A stretch of DNA of 64,000 bases from Lucinisca nassula (GCA_963580285.1 OY757011.1:121365846-121429845), one strand, 5' to 3'; positions 22,031-32,155 are shown, numbered from the stretch's first letter. Numbers and translations are program-made. The notes: a model not told the origin generated them from the letters alone.

Positions 22031-23269
22031 ATGAAGGTCTCCCTGTTTCCCATGGTCTTAATTCTTGGGTTCACTCTTTGGAAAACAACTTACAGAATGC
22101 ATCCAGATGATGGAAATCAGGAGTGCAAGATTACAAATAAGGACAGCAGTAGTAGAATTTCCCAGTACTTGGCATTTACAAGAAAGAATGGGAACAGAAG
22201 GTGTTCGGAGGGCTTGCGAAACTTCAAGTCCTCACGCGGTACAATCTTGGCTTTACTTCTTTTCTTGGCCAGAGACATTGAAACTAACCCCGGCCCAAGG
22301 TTTCGCTGCGGACTCTGCAAAAAGTATTGCAAAGGTTCCGAGAAATGGATAGAATGTGAGGACTGTAACAAGCGCTTTCACTCCTCATGTTCTGATTTGG
22401 ATAGCAGTCAATTATTAGAAATTGAAACTAAAATTGGAATTTGGTATTGCAAAGACTGCAAAGCTGACTGTTGTCTTTGCAGTGGTGCTGTCCTTAATGG
22501 CCACAAAGCTGTTCATTGTGATCAATGTGAAATGCGGATACACACTGAATGTTCCTTCATTTCAGATGCAGAATATGGCACTTGGGTAAACTCAAGCTGC
22601 CACTGGATATGTCCAAAATGTGAGGTCTGTAACTTTTCAGACTCCTCCTTCGATGAATATGTAGAACTGAGTAAGCCAAACAGGTTTGAACCTCTGTCAG
22701 AGGATAAAAGTGGCAAATCTTCGACTGCTGATGAAACTAAGTCAAATTTTGTGAAAAGTTTGAAACTTTGCAGTATAAACAGAAATGGAATTAGAGGAAA
22801 AATTCTTGAACTTTTAGCTTTCCTCGATACATCTCAACCTCATATTTTTGCTATTCAGGAAACAAAGATTGACAGTTCAATTACCACATCTGAGCTTTTC
22901 CCTGAAACTTGTCAGTACTGTGTCTACAGAAAAGATAGGAACTCTCATGGCGACGGGGTGATGTTGCTCATTCATAGAGACAACCCTAACATGCCTTTCA
23001 TGGAACTGGAAAATGACACCGAATCGGTCTGGGCTAAGGTTTTTGCAAATAAAACTTCCCACTTCGTAGCAAGTTGGTATCGACCACCAAATGGTACGGT
23101 CGAAAACTTCCAGTTGTTTAAAGACCAACTGGATTGCATTAAATCGCAGCATAAGGGTAAAAAACTCCCGGCTGTAAATGTTCTAGGTTACTTCAACTTC
23201 AGAGACATTGCTTGGCCCGACAGGCTCAGCAAACAAGGCACAATGCTGAGTCCGAAGGACAAATATTAA
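22031..23269 (+). CDS. LINE B ORF: 2A peptide, double zinc finger and APE endonuclease N-part
   Basis: A 412-residue frame. Residues 1-81 are a leader with hydrophobic stretches (LFPMVLILGF and TILALLLFLA). Residues 82-89 are DIETNPGP, a 2A ribosome-skipping motif; 2A peptides are known in CR1-type LINEs. Residues 93-145 form a C4HC3-type PHD finger (CGLC, CEDC, HSSC, CKDC) and 146-197 a second finger (CCLC, CDQC, HTEC, CPKC). From about 244 comes an APE endonuclease: SINRNGIRGK, QETK with catalytic Glu277, GDGVMLLI and SWYRPP. The catalytic GDFN motif reads GYFN (Tyr387), so cleavage is probably lost. The frame ends by frameshift near 23240-23269. The ATG at 22031 is the first in frame; an earlier start cannot be excluded. 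Confidence 0.88.
   Translation: MKVSLFPMVLILGFTLWKTTYRMHPDDGNQECKITNKDSSSRISQYLAFTRKNGNRRCSEGLRNFKSSRGTILALLLFLARDIETNPGPRFRCGLCKKYCKGSEKWIECEDCNKRFHSSCSDLDSSQLLEIETKIGIWYCKDCKADCCLCSGAVLNGHKAVHCDQCEMRIHTECSFISDAEYGTWVNSSCHWICPKCEVCNFSDSSFDEYVELSKPNRFEPLSEDKSGKSSTADETKSNFVKSLKLCSINRNGIRGKILELLAFLDTSQPHIFAIQETKIDSSITTSELFPETCQYCVYRKDRNSHGDGVMLLIHRDNPNMPFMELENDTESVWAKVFANKTSHFVASWYRPPNGTVENFQLFKDQLDCIKSQHKGKKLPAVNVLGYFNFRDIAWPDRLSKQGTMLSPKDKY
22274..22297 (+). other. 2A ribosome-skipping motif (DIETNPG/P)
   Basis: Matches the D-(V/I)-E-x-N-P-G-P consensus exactly and is preceded by a Leu-rich segment, as in characterised 2A peptides. It would separate the ~88 residue leader from the zinc-finger/endonuclease/RT polyprotein during translation. 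Known in APE-type LINEs of invertebrates; skipping by this copy is inferred. Confidence 0.88.
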
Positions 23270-23631
23270 TTGACATTATGAACGATCATGGCCTTGAACA
23301 AATTGTTAACTTCCCCACTCGTGATAAGAACCCATTGGATCTGATCCTGACGACTTTGCCAGGACAATTCGAAGACATTCATTCCCCAGATAAACTAAGT
23401 GACCACGATATTGTCTCCGGATATTTAGAAATTCATATCCCACCAATAAAGAAACCTCGGAGGAATGTGTACTCATATCAGAAAGGTGACTATGAAACTA
23501 TGAGGAAGGATGCACTCAGATTTGCAAAGGAGAAATACTTTAATGGTCATTCAGATGCTCGGTCTGTACAGGAAAAATTCGCAGAAGGAATAAGATTCAT
23601 GCAAAGACAAAAAAAAGACGGGAAGCGGTAA
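23240..23631 (+). pseudogene. LINE B endonuclease C-part (shifted frame)
   Basis: Continues the endonuclease in another frame: ILIDIMNDHGLEQIVNFPTR, LDLILTT and LSDHDIV, where the SDH motif carries the catalytic His. KKPRRNVYSYQKGDYE then leads into the linker. It ends at a stop at 23629-23631 after further decay. Confidence 0.85.
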
Positions 23632-23732
23632 ACTCCGGACAAAATTTGAAAACTTGAAACGTGAAATCAAGACTGACATAAAAAAAATCAGCATGATTTA
23701 TATGTGGATAACTTGGTAGGTGATGTAATTTA

Positions 23733-24213
23733 GGCAAATCCCAGAGACTTCTACAGATATATCAATAGCCAGAAGAAAGACAGGCAAGGTATCCCGCCCC
23801 TTAATAAAAGAGGAGAGAACGGGGTTGCTGAATCAGACTCTGAAAGGGCAGAGGAACTAGTTGGTCAATTCAATGATGCGTTTAATAAAACTGAGTTCAC
23901 GGAGGTCCCATTGACTGGAAGATCGGTCCCATTCATGAATAATATTATTGTGACAGCTGCAGGAGTGATCAAGTTACTTCAAGGCTTAAACCCCAGTAAG
24001 GCCTTAGGACCTGATGAGCTTCATCCTAGAGTCCTGAAGGAACTAGCAAATGAGTTGGGTCCAGTTTTTGCACACTTGTTTCAACAGTCTCTTGATACGG
24101 ATGAAATCCCCAAAGAATGGCTCTTAGCAAACATCTGTCCACTCTTCAAAAAGAGGAGATAGGGCTCTTGCCCGTAATTATCGCCCTGTGTCCCTGACTT
24201 GTGTTCTGTGTAA
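23733..24213 (+). pseudogene. LINE B linker and RT N-terminal blocks
   Basis: Reads RDFYRYINSQKKD, GVAESDSERAEELVGQFNDA, GLNPSKALGPDELHPRVLKE and LLANICPLFKK, then, one frame over, NYRPVSLTCVLCKLLEH (24176-24213). These are RT blocks 0-2a of CR1/Jockey-group LINEs. Two frame changes fall within the last ~60 bp. Confidence 0.83.
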
Positions 24214-25094
24214 ATTGCTGGAACATAATCTACTCAAACATCATGGCCCACTTGGACGAACGTAACCTTTTGTCCGACAGACAACATGCATTTAGGAAAA
24301 GGCACAGTTGTGAAACTCAGCTAAGCACAGTTATTAATGACTGGGGAAAAATCTTGGACAAAGGGGGACAGGTGGACACATTTATTCTGGACTTCGAGAA
24401 GGCTTTTGACACCCCTCCTCATGAACTACTTAAATCTAACTTGTTTGGTTATGGAATTGGGGGAAAGACCCAAGATTCGTTTCTTTGCTACAGAAAACAG
24501 CGGGTTGTTGTTAATGGTGAATCTTCAGAGTGGGCTCCGGTTTTGTCTGGAGTCCCGCATGGGACCGTTCTTGGTCCAATTTTGTTCTCCCTGTACATCA
24601 ATGATATTTCCACTGACATCGACTCAGAAATAAGACTGTTCACAGATGATTGTATTTGTTACCGGGAAATTAGAGATACAGATGACTCATTGAAACTTCA
24701 GGCTGACATAGATAGATTAGGATGTTGGGCCCGAAAATGGAGCATGAGATTTCAGCCAGTTAAATGCAATATTATGCAGATAACTAGGAAGAGATCTAAT
24801 AAAGTTGAGGCTTCTTACACCTTCGAGGGAACGGTCTTTGAGAATGTGGACTCCATTAAATACCTTGGAGTGACAATCTCACACCACTTGAGATGGAATA
24901 CTCATATTAGCAACATGTGTACCAAGGCAAATAGAGCGCTTGGTTTCCTGAGGCGAAATCTTCATCAGTGCCCTCAGGGTGTAAAAGAGGCAGCATATTC
25001 AGGTCTTGTTCGCCCAATCTTGGAATATGGTAGTTGTATCTGGGACCCCAGTGGAGTGGTCCTTAGCGATGAAATTGAAAAAAGTTCAGAATAG
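24214..25094 (+). pseudogene. LINE B reverse transcriptase core
   Basis: Contains LLSDRQHAFRKRHSCETQL, DFEKAFDTPPHELL (catalytic Asp of block A), LSGVPHGTVLGPILFSLYIN and LFTDDC (24636-24653), where the usual FADD is FTDD. Then follow KCNIMQITRKR, IKYLGVTISHHLRWNTHI and the thumb region LVRPILEYGSCIWDPSG. The two catalytic Asp residues remain, but the Ala-to-Thr change and the flanking frameshifts argue against activity. Confidence 0.88.
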
Positions 25095-25461
25095 AGCTGC
25101 TAGATTTGTAACAGGCAAATACTGCTTTGAAACTGGGAGCATGACTGGATTACTTGGAAAATTAAAATGGGAGTCTCTCAAGGAAAGGAGAAAAGACAGT
25201 GGGCTAATCCTTTTATACAAAGGTCTAAAGGGTGCTGCCAGCATTCCAACAGATGACCTTGTTCCCCCAGCTAGACACTGTAGAAATCACCATTCGTTGG
25301 CGTTTAAGACCCTTACTGCAAGAACTGTTATTTATAAAGAGTCGTTCTTCCCCAGAACCATTAGAGATTGGAATGCCCTTCCCGATTCGATTATTTCGAC
25401 AGCTGAAGGTGCTGATGATTGTGTATCTAAATTTACCTCTTTGGTTAGAGCTAGGGACTAA
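25075..25461 (+). pseudogene. LINE B C-terminal domain (shifted frame)
   Basis: Continues in the next frame: KVQNRAARFVTGKYCFETGS, GLILLYKGLKGAASIPTDDL and FFPRTIRDWNALPDSI, then a stop at 25459-25461. Nearly the same residues appear in the minus-strand copy at 19781-20190. Confidence 0.86.
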
Positions 25462-25534
25462 CTTCCCACATCACAGGTCCTGGTGTATGAATGTCATTTG
25501 ACGTGTCACCAGTAACAATTCTGATTCTGATTCT
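25462..25534 (+). repeat. LINE B 3' end with (ATTCTG)n tail
   Basis: CTTCCCACATCACAGGTCCT through CACCAGTAACA, then three ATTCTG units. The other two fragments of this tail in the window are at 19672-19760 (minus) and 20483-20545 (plus). Confidence 0.82.
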
Positions 25535-25812
25535 GACTTCTATCTTCTTATACTGCGTCGGTCATATTTGGCCATTACCTCAGTTGGGTGCGTAGCTAAA
25601 TTTAGAATTTAGCTGAAAAAAAAAGAAGCTAGAGAAGTCACTGGACTTCATTACAAAGCACTCATTTCCTACCTAAGACTGCATGTATCAGTTTTTTCTT
25701 GTTTAGACATAAAAACTATATTGTGTATGCTTAATGAGACGATTCTAATGACTATCCACAGTATACAGCATTGCAAACAATACTGTTCCAAAGAAAAGTT
25801 TTGAAACCTTGT
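25535..25812. other. Unassigned flank
   Basis: AT-rich, no frame or family recognised. Confidence 0.35.
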
Positions 25813-25875
25813 GATTCAAACATAGATTGTGGGTGATACTTAGAACCATGTGGGTGCTGTTTAGAACCACCTTTT
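25813..25875. repeat. GTGGGT hairpin-family fragments
   Basis: AAACATAGATTGTGGGTG followed by TTAGAACC, then GTGGGTGCTGTTTAGAACC: two left halves in direct orientation. The right halves are missing. Confidence 0.55.
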
Positions 25876-25898
25876 TGCTTCGCGGATAAATATGATGA

Positions 25899-26168
25899 GT
25901 AATGTTTGATTGATTGAACTGAGGTTTTACTCCCCGTCAACACTATTTAGGCAACTTCCAATGTTGCGGGACGTTTACCCGACACTGAGATTAAATGACA
26001 TCTCAAGCCCTCCCCCCCCCCCCCCTAACAAACCAAAAGGGTTTATATGTACCGACTAGCGCCACTTTGCCTGGGCAGGTTTAAACCTTCGAAGCGTTTT
26101 AGCTCTGCGTCAAATCATCATGTACCCCAATCCATTTTTCCAAGAACCGATGGGCGGAGGCCGGATGA
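25899..26168 (-). mobile_element. SINE-1 copy b, strongly diverged
   Basis: Plus strand: GTTTGATTGATTGAACTGAGG, CCCCGTCAACACT, GGGACGTTTACCCGACACTGAG, ATGACATCTCAAGCCCTC, a C run, then AGCTCTGCGTCAAATCATCATG and CCGATGGGCGG. All SINE-1 blocks are present in order but with many changes, so this is the oldest copy. No target duplication is visible. Confidence 0.78.
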
Positions 26169-26261
26169 GTAGTGTAGACGGTTACAAACCTAACATTTTC
26201 CCGCATCATATCACTTGTATTACTGTCTAAAGACCATTGGGTCCTTATAGATAGAGCGCAC

Positions 26262-26315
26262 AGTAAAGACTGCGCAGACGTGCAGGCTGATCTGAGTCTT
26301 TGCTGCATGCACTTG
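26262..26315 (+). repeat. Dispersed CTGCGCAG motif, copy 3
   Basis: AAGACTGCGCAGACGTGCAGG followed by CTGATCTGAGTCTTTGCTG, itself an imperfect inverted repeat. Related to 15397, 17627 and 60350. Confidence 0.5.
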
Positions 26316-26392
26316 TGGCTCGTTGGAACTATTGTTGTGCCCGACTAAAAATAATCGTGTATGGTTAAATTGTCAATATGGTGCGATAATTA

Positions 26393-26640
26393 TGTCTCCC
26401 CCGAAAAAATTTTTTTCGGAGAGACATATTGTTTTTCCCCCGGGCGTCTGTCTGTCTGTCCGTCTGTCCGTCTGCCTGTCTGTCCGTCTGTCCGTCTGTC
26501 TGTCACACATTCGTGTCCGCTCTGTAACTTGAAAACCGTTAGAGCTATCTTCACGAAACTTTGTATAAATATTAATCAGCATTAGACGACGTGCAGTGCG
26601 CAAGAACCATAACTCTCGCATTTATACTTTTTGAATTATC
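26393..26640 (+). repeat. Left end of composite inverted repeat IR-2
   Basis: Begins with the hairpin CCCCCGAAAAAATTTTTTTCGG, then a GTCT/GTCC tract (26446-26504), then AAAACCGTTAGAGCTATCTTC and TGCGCAAGAACCATAACTC. Its inverted counterpart occupies 31840-32085. Confidence 0.88.
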
Positions 26641-27670
26641 TCCCTTGGAAGTTTGTTGGTATGTATATATGTATGGGCAAATCCTGTCCGGTCAATAACT
26701 TTCTTATTTTTTGATGGATTTTAAAATTACTCGGCAGAAATATTAACAACCATAAGACGATGTGTGGTGCGCATGAGGCAGGTCGGTACCTAAAAGGTAA
26801 AGGTCATACTTAGAGGTCAAAGGTCAAAAAAGGGGCCTTTTTTCGTATTTGGTCAATAACTTTCTTATTTTGAGATGGATTTTAAAATTACTTGGCATAA
26901 TTATTAACAACCATAAGACAATGTGTGGTGCGCATGAGGCAGGTCGGTTCCTCAAAGGTCAAGGTCATACTTAGAGGTCAAAGGTCAAAAAAGGGGCCTT
27001 TTTTCGTATTTGGTCAATAACTTTCTAATTTTGAGATGGATTTTAAAATTACTTGGCATAATTATTAACAATCATGAGACGATGTGTGGTGCACATGAGG
27101 CAGGTCGGTACCTCAAAGGTCAAGGTCATACTTAGAGGTCAAAGGTCAAAAAGTGGGCCTTTTTTTCGTATTTGGTCAATAACTTTCTTATTTTGAGATG
27201 GATTTTGAAATCACATGGCAGAAATGTGAACCAATATAAGGCGATGTGTTGCGCGCATGACCCAGGTTGGTACCTCAAAGGTCAAGGTCATACTTAGAGG
27301 TCAAAGGTAAAAAAGGGGCCTTTTTTCGGGTTTTGTCAATAACTTGCCTATTTTTAAATGGAATTTGAAGTTACTTGGCAAACATGTTAACTATCATGGG
27401 ACGATGTGTTGCATGCATGATTCAGTTTGGTACCTAAAATGTTAAGATCATACACAGAGGTCAAAGGTAAAAAAGGGGCATTTTTTCGTGTTTGGTCAAT
27501 AACTTTCTTATTTTTAGATGGATTTTGAAATTGCTAGGCAGAAATGTTAACCACCATGAGATGATGTGTTGCACGCATGACCCAGTTTAATACCTGAAAG
27601 GTCAAGGTAATACATTGAGGTTAAAGGTAAAAAAAGGGCCTTTTTTGTGTTCTGTCAATAACTTTCTTAT
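26641..27670 (+). repeat. ~165 bp tandem array (GGTCAATAACTTTCTTATTTT family)
   Basis: Six units share GTCAATAACTTTCTTATTTT, GATGGATTTTAAAATTACT, CGATGTGTGGTGCGCATGA and GAGGTCAAAGG. Three central units are nearly identical, the outer ones more diverged. The same family is inverted at 30800-31850. Confidence 0.88.
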
Positions 27671-27671
27671 T

Positions 27672-28290
27672 ATGCCGCCAACTTTGAAAAAGTTGGAGGG
27701 GCATATTGGTTCTGGTTCGTTCGTCCGTCAGTTACGCTTTTGATGCATAGCATAACTAAAGAACCGTGTATGCTAGGGTTTTGAAATTTCATATATGGAT
27801 TCCTCATGGAAAATTAGCTTACGCATATTTTTTTCTCGTCCGGATTATGCCCCCTTCAAGAGTTATTGCCCTTTGATTTTTTTTTTTTTTTAATAAAATC
27901 TTGTCATCAAGATATCTCAAAAACTATTGGAGCTAGAGCCTTGAAAGTTGGTGAATATATTGATGGTGATGAGTAGATGAACTGATTAACTTTTGACAAA
28001 ATTCCAAAAAATACTTTGTGAGTTATGGCCCTTTGTCATTTTGGTAATTTGTGCCCATTGTAATGAATGCTAAAAGTGATGCATAGCATAACTTTAGAAC
28101 CGTGTATGCTAGGGTTTTGAAATTTCATATATGGATTCCTCATGAAAAATTAGCTGACGCGTATTTTTTTTCTCGTCCGGATTATGCCCCTTTCAAGAGT
28201 TATTGCCCTTTGAATTTTTTTTAATAAAATCTTGTCAGCAAAATATCTCAAACACTATTGGAGCTAGAGGCTTGAAAGTTTGACCATGAG
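27672..28290 (+). repeat. Hairpin-headed repeat nested in IR-2 left arm
   Basis: Starts with the hairpin TGCCGCCAACTTTGAAAAAG..GGCA, then TTCGTTCGTCCGTC. A ~330 bp unit is partly duplicated: GATGCATAGCATAACT, GAACCGTGTATGCTAGGG and TCGTCCGGATTATGCCCC occur near 27745-27855 and again near 28077-28190. The right arm of IR-2 lacks it, so it inserted after the inverted repeat formed, or only one arm ever had it. Confidence 0.75.
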
Positions 28291-28680
28291 TCATGTGCAA
28301 GACCTAGGTCCATACCTCCAATGTCAAGGCCATACCTAGAGGTCAAAGGTAAAAAAAAGGACAGTCAATAACTTCCTTATTCTTTGATGGATTATGAAAT
28401 TACTTGGCAGAAATGTTAACCATCATGAGACGATGTGTTGTACCGCAAAAGTCAAGGCCATACTTAGAGGTCAAAGGTAAAAAAGTGCTTTTTTTTTTGT
28501 TTACGGCCAATAACTTTGTTATTTTTTATGAACATTTTTAAAGTTACTATGCGGAAATGCTCATCTTCATTATTTGATGTGTTGCACACAAGACCCAGCT
28601 CAATACCTCCAATGTCAAGGTTATACTTAGCAGTCAAAAACGGGGGAGACATCTGTGTTTTTGTAGAAAACAAATTCTAG
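28291..28680 (+). repeat. Continuation of the IR-2 left tandem array
   Basis: Two to three further diverged units of the GTCAATAACTT family (AAGGTCATACTTAGAGGTCA-like blocks). Confidence 0.75.
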
Positions 28681-29006
28681 TTGCCAATCAAAGTTGATTT
28701 GTATACTTTTCAAAGTTGATTCAATTAATTTAAATATGACACTTGGCGGGTGTCGATGATAAAGGAATTAAAGAGATAAAGATATTACCCAAGTGATAGT
28801 GATCATTCTTTCAAAACACTATACAAGATAAAATATTTCAGCGGCCAGCTTTTTTTTTCAAACAAATAAATAAATAAATAAATAAACATCCTTCTACATT
28901 GGATAACACGACCACGTGATCAAAAAAGTGTTTTTGTGTATCTGAAATGGTATTTTTATAGGATATTTTCAGCTGTTCTTAATTGTGTTATATCATAGAT
29001 TGAAGA
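28681..29006. other. Spacer with (AAAT)n before the retroelement fragment
   Basis: An AAAT microsatellite lies at 28862-28886. No other feature recognised. It contains the 5'-truncation point of the following retroelement, near 29050. Confidence 0.45.
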
Positions 29007-29684
29007 GTGGAGTACATTAAAAAAATATTTGATAAACTCCGGCAACATATACATGAACTTCAGTTAAATAAAGCAAATTCTTCTGATACCGAGGCCCCGT
29101 TTTTGGATTTACATCTATCTATTGTAGATGGATTTGTTTCGTGCAAAATTTTTGATAAACGCGATGACTTTGATTTTGAGATTGTAAATTTTCCTTTTTT
29201 GGATGGTGATGTTCCTCGTGCGCCATCCTATGGCGTTTATATTTCGCAATTAATTCGATTTGCTAGAGTGTGTAGTCATGTAACTGACTTCAACACTCGT
29301 AATAAATTATTAACGGCTAAACTCCTTAATCAGGGTTATCGGTACCATAAACTACGCAAAGCCTTTTCAAAATTTTATAGACGCCATTCTGATTTAATTT
29401 CAAAATTCAATATTGGACTTAAATCTCTTCTGCAACAAGGTCTATCGGAACCCGAATTTTATGGTGACTTAGTATATAAATTCAGAAAAATATATAACCG
29501 CAATGACTTCAGCACCCAATTTCGTAAAATCATTCTTCGATATAAAAAGATTGGGTACAACATGGATATTATACGACAGACTGCATGCATGGTAGTTAAC
29601 CCAATCACGGTTGGCAACTTTGCTTCCCTCCTTAATTGCACGCCGGTGGGTCAGGCCTCAGATTCTATGACGGCTCCAACGTAA
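29007..29684 (+). CDS. Retroelement reverse transcriptase C-terminal region (probable Penelope-like)
   Basis: A 225-residue frame without internal stops. From about residue 17 it reads ELQLNKANSSDTEAPFLDLH, DKRDDFDFEIVNFPF, SYGVYISQLIRFAR, GYRYHKLRKAFSKFYRRH, GLSEPEFYGDLVYKFRK and NCTPVGQASDSM-stop. This set is familiar from abundant retroelement polyproteins of invertebrates; the FLDL block after the RT core suggests the Penelope-like group. The catalytic RT core is missing, consistent with 5' truncation, and the first ~16 residues are probably flank. The intact frame suggests fairly recent insertion. Clade assignment is moderate; retroelement origin is firm. Confidence 0.72.
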   Translation: MEYIKKIFDKLRQHIHELQLNKANSSDTEAPFLDLHLSIVDGFVSCKIFDKRDDFDFEIVNFPFLDGDVPRAPSYGVYISQLIRFARVCSHVTDFNTRNKLLTAKLLNQGYRYHKLRKAFSKFYRRHSDLISKFNIGLKSLLQQGLSEPEFYGDLVYKFRKIYNRNDFSTQFRKIILRYKKIGYNMDIIRQTACMVVNPITVGNFASLLNCTPVGQASDSMTAPT

Positions 29685-30295
29685 AGGCTTATTGAAAATT
29701 AAAGAGAGAATGTTGGTTGGTGCCTGATGCTCAGTCTCTGGTCGGGCTCATCGGAGTCTAACTGTTGGTTTTCTTTTGCTCCAGCATTTCAGTGGTTTCT
29801 TGCTGTCGAGTCCTCACCGTTGTCTCACCTCTGTGGTTCTTTGATTTCTGTGTTCACGGAGATGTTGCACTGATGAGTTAGGAGGCCTTCATGCGGACTG
29901 AACAAATTATTTGTCTAAATCGCGACGGAAGTAAGGGCGAGGATTGTGGCCACGTAAAATCGATTTAAGCCCCCCAGTGGAAATCTTCCACTGACCGTTC
30001 CAAGGCGGCTCTTCTGTGGCGATTTATTTATGTTGTTGTTTGTTACTTACTGTGTGTGTCACTCGTGTCTTTTAATTTTGGATGGCCATATGGCCATTTT
30101 GTGGGAAAGTAACTGTCCATATGGCCTTCCTTTGTTTAGGTTTCCATTATGGTCTGGTCGCTTAATGTTTGTATTTCTTTCCCTTTGGTGTCTTTTATGG
30201 ATGGAGTAAGTTAATTGTATCAATTCCTGATCTTTGTTTTACTTCTACTTGGCAGTAAATGCTATTTTCCAATTTTCCCCGTTATAAGTCTATGA
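29685..30295 (+). mobile_element. Putative 3' UTR of the Penelope-like fragment
   Basis: GC-richer noncoding sequence with GGCCATATGGCC-type palindromes (about 30085-30125) and the stem CAGTGGAAATCTTCCACTG (29974-29992). A CTGATGAG near 29871 is not part of a hammerhead fold. The 3' border is not resolved. Confidence 0.5.
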
Positions 30296-30299
30296 AACT

Positions 30300-30512
30300 C
30301 TAAGTTGCCATAGCAACCAAACTAATGAGCCGAATTTTAATAAAAAACACAAACTTTCAATCCCCCAACCCAAAAATGCTACAGATGAAATTTGGGCCCG
30401 ATCGGCCCAGCGGCTTCAGAGGAGATGTCGTTTTAAAGTGTTGACGACAACGCAGACGACGACGACGGACAATGTCCATCCTATAAGCTCCCCTAGCTCT
30501 GGCGAGTAAAAA
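30300..30512 (-). repeat. Hairpin-headed repeat fragment (GAGC type)
   Basis: GTTGCCATAGCAACC, GGCCCAGCGGCTTCAGAGGA, ACGACGACGACGGAC and CTATAAGCTCCCCTAGC match the ends of the repeats at 12090-12140 and 45230-45345. Confidence 0.65.
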
Positions 30513-30713
30513 GGCTGAAGTGCCCAGAATGAACAGTACCAGGTATGGCCAAAGGTCTTTTAGATTCGAGACAGCCAAGGTATGGAACAGCCTCCAAGGC
30601 AGAATCCTATTCAAAATTCAAGAGGCAGCCCCTGCGTTGAAAGACCTTGGATGTAATTACGTGTCCTTTATGCGGGACAAAATTTTTAGCAATTCTAGAA
30701 ATTTTATTTTTTA
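30513..30713 (+). pseudogene. LINE F C-terminus
   Basis: Reads RYGQRSFRFETAKVWNSLQG and ends RDKIFSNSRNFIF-stop. The RYGQRSFR..K.WNSL pattern is the conserved end of CR1/Rex-type LINE ORFs. Only the last ~65 codons are present. Confidence 0.7.
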
Positions 30714-30779
30714 ACCACGAAAGTATGCCTTTTCAAATATATTGAATAAAAAAACAAACAAACAAAAAACTAGAATTTG

Positions 30780-31838
30780 TTTTTCTACAAATAAACAGAT
30801 GTCTGTCCGCACCCTCCTCCCTTTGACCTCTAAGTATGACATTGACATTGGAGTTATTGACCCGGGTCTTGTGTGCAAAACATCATCTAATGAAGGTGAA
30901 CATTTCTGCAAAGTAACTTTAAAAATTCCACCAAGAAATAAGAAAGTTATTGACCGTACACGAAAAAAAGCCTTTTTTCACCTTTGACCTCTAAGTATGA
31001 CATTGACCTTGTAGGTACCGACCTGTGTCTTGCATGCGACAAATCATCTCATGATGGTTAACATTTCTGCAAGTAATTTCAAACCCCATCAAGGAATAAG
31101 AAAGTTACTGACCGGACACGAAAAAAGACCCTTTTGGCATTTGCCCTTTAAGTATGACATTGGCCTTTGAGGTACAGACTTGGATCTTTGGGGCATCTCG
31201 TAAGTATGACTTTTACATTGGATGTACGGACCTTGCCGGCCTTTCGCACGACTCATTGTCTAATGAAGGTGAACATTTCTGCAAGGTTACTTTAAAAGTC
31301 CATCCAGAAATAACAATGTTATTGATCTGACACGAAAAAAGACGCTTTTTTACCTTTGCCCTCTAAGTATGACCATGACCTTGGAGGTACCGACCTAGGT
31401 CTTGCACACAATACATCGTCTCGTGATGGTTAACATTTCTGCCATATAATTTCAAAATCTATCCAGGAATAAGAAAGTTTCTGACCAAACACGAAAAAAG
31501 ACCCTTTTTTTTACCTTTGACCTCTAAGTATAACATTGACCTTGGAGGAGCCGACCTGAGTCTTGCGCGCAACACATCGCAACACATCGTCTCATGATGG
31601 TTAACATGCCTGCCAAGTAACTTCACAATCCATCCAGGAATAAGAAAGTTATTGACAGGAAACAAAAAAAAAAAAGACCCTTTTTTCACATTTGACCTCT
31701 AAGTATGACCTTGACCTTTAAAGTACCGACCTGGATCGTGCGCGCGACACATCGTCTCATGGTTGTTAACATTTCTGCCAAGTAATTTTAAAAGCCATCT
31801 AAAAATAAGAAAGTTATTGACCGGACACGATTTGTCCA
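30780..31838 (-). repeat. IR-2 right tandem array
   Basis: Reverse-orientation units (CCTTTGACCTCTAAGTATGA, AATAAGAAAGTTATTGACCG, CGTCTCATGATGGTTAACAT) repeat about every 165-180 bp, complementary to 26641-27670. Unit number and order differ between the arms. Confidence 0.85.
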
Positions 31839-32085
31839 TACATTCTCGATTTTGTGACCGTCAAACATCCAAGGGAAATAACTGAAAAAGTATAAATGCA
31901 AGAGTTATAGTTCTTGCGCTCTGCACGTCGTCTAATGTTGATTAATATTTATATGAAGTTTCGTAAAGATAGCTTGAACGGTTTTCCAGTTATAGAACGG
32001 ACACGATTTTGTGACAGTCGGACAGACAGACAGACAGACGGACAGACAGACGCTCGGGGGAAAACAATATGTCGCCCCGAAAAGG
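31839..32085 (-). repeat. Right end of composite inverted repeat IR-2
   Basis: Inverted copy of 26393-26640: AAGTATAAATGCAAGAGTTAT, CAGTCGGACAGACAGACAGA and GGGGGAAAACAATATG. The terminal hairpin is degraded to CCCCGAAAAGGGG. Confidence 0.85.
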
Positions 32086-32155
32086 GGGTAGGCATATTAA
32101 CACCAAGGGGTGAACATTTTTCGGATTAGGCATTTCTGGTAGTTTTTTTCTGCTT

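Larger units (their letters stand above)
22031..25534 (+). mobile_element. LINE B: near-complete CR1-like non-LTR retrotransposon
   Basis: About 3.5 kb carrying, in order, an N-terminal leader, a 2A peptide, two PHD-like fingers, an APE-type endonuclease, a reverse transcriptase and a C-terminal domain, then a 3' tail of ATTCTG repeats (25515-25534). The tail resembles the octamer-type ends of CR1 elements. At least four frameshifts and changed catalytic residues make this copy inactive. A truncated sibling lies at 19668-20190. Confidence 0.88.

Noticed and set aside
22031..23269. A host PHD-finger chromatin protein
   Set aside because: The same frame continues into an APE endonuclease and is followed by a LINE reverse transcriptase and a LINE-type 3' tail.
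29871..29910. CTGATGAG as another hammerhead core in the Penelope-like 3' region
   Set aside because: No stem II closing onto GAAA follows (the nearest is CTGAAC), and no partner strand for stem I was found.
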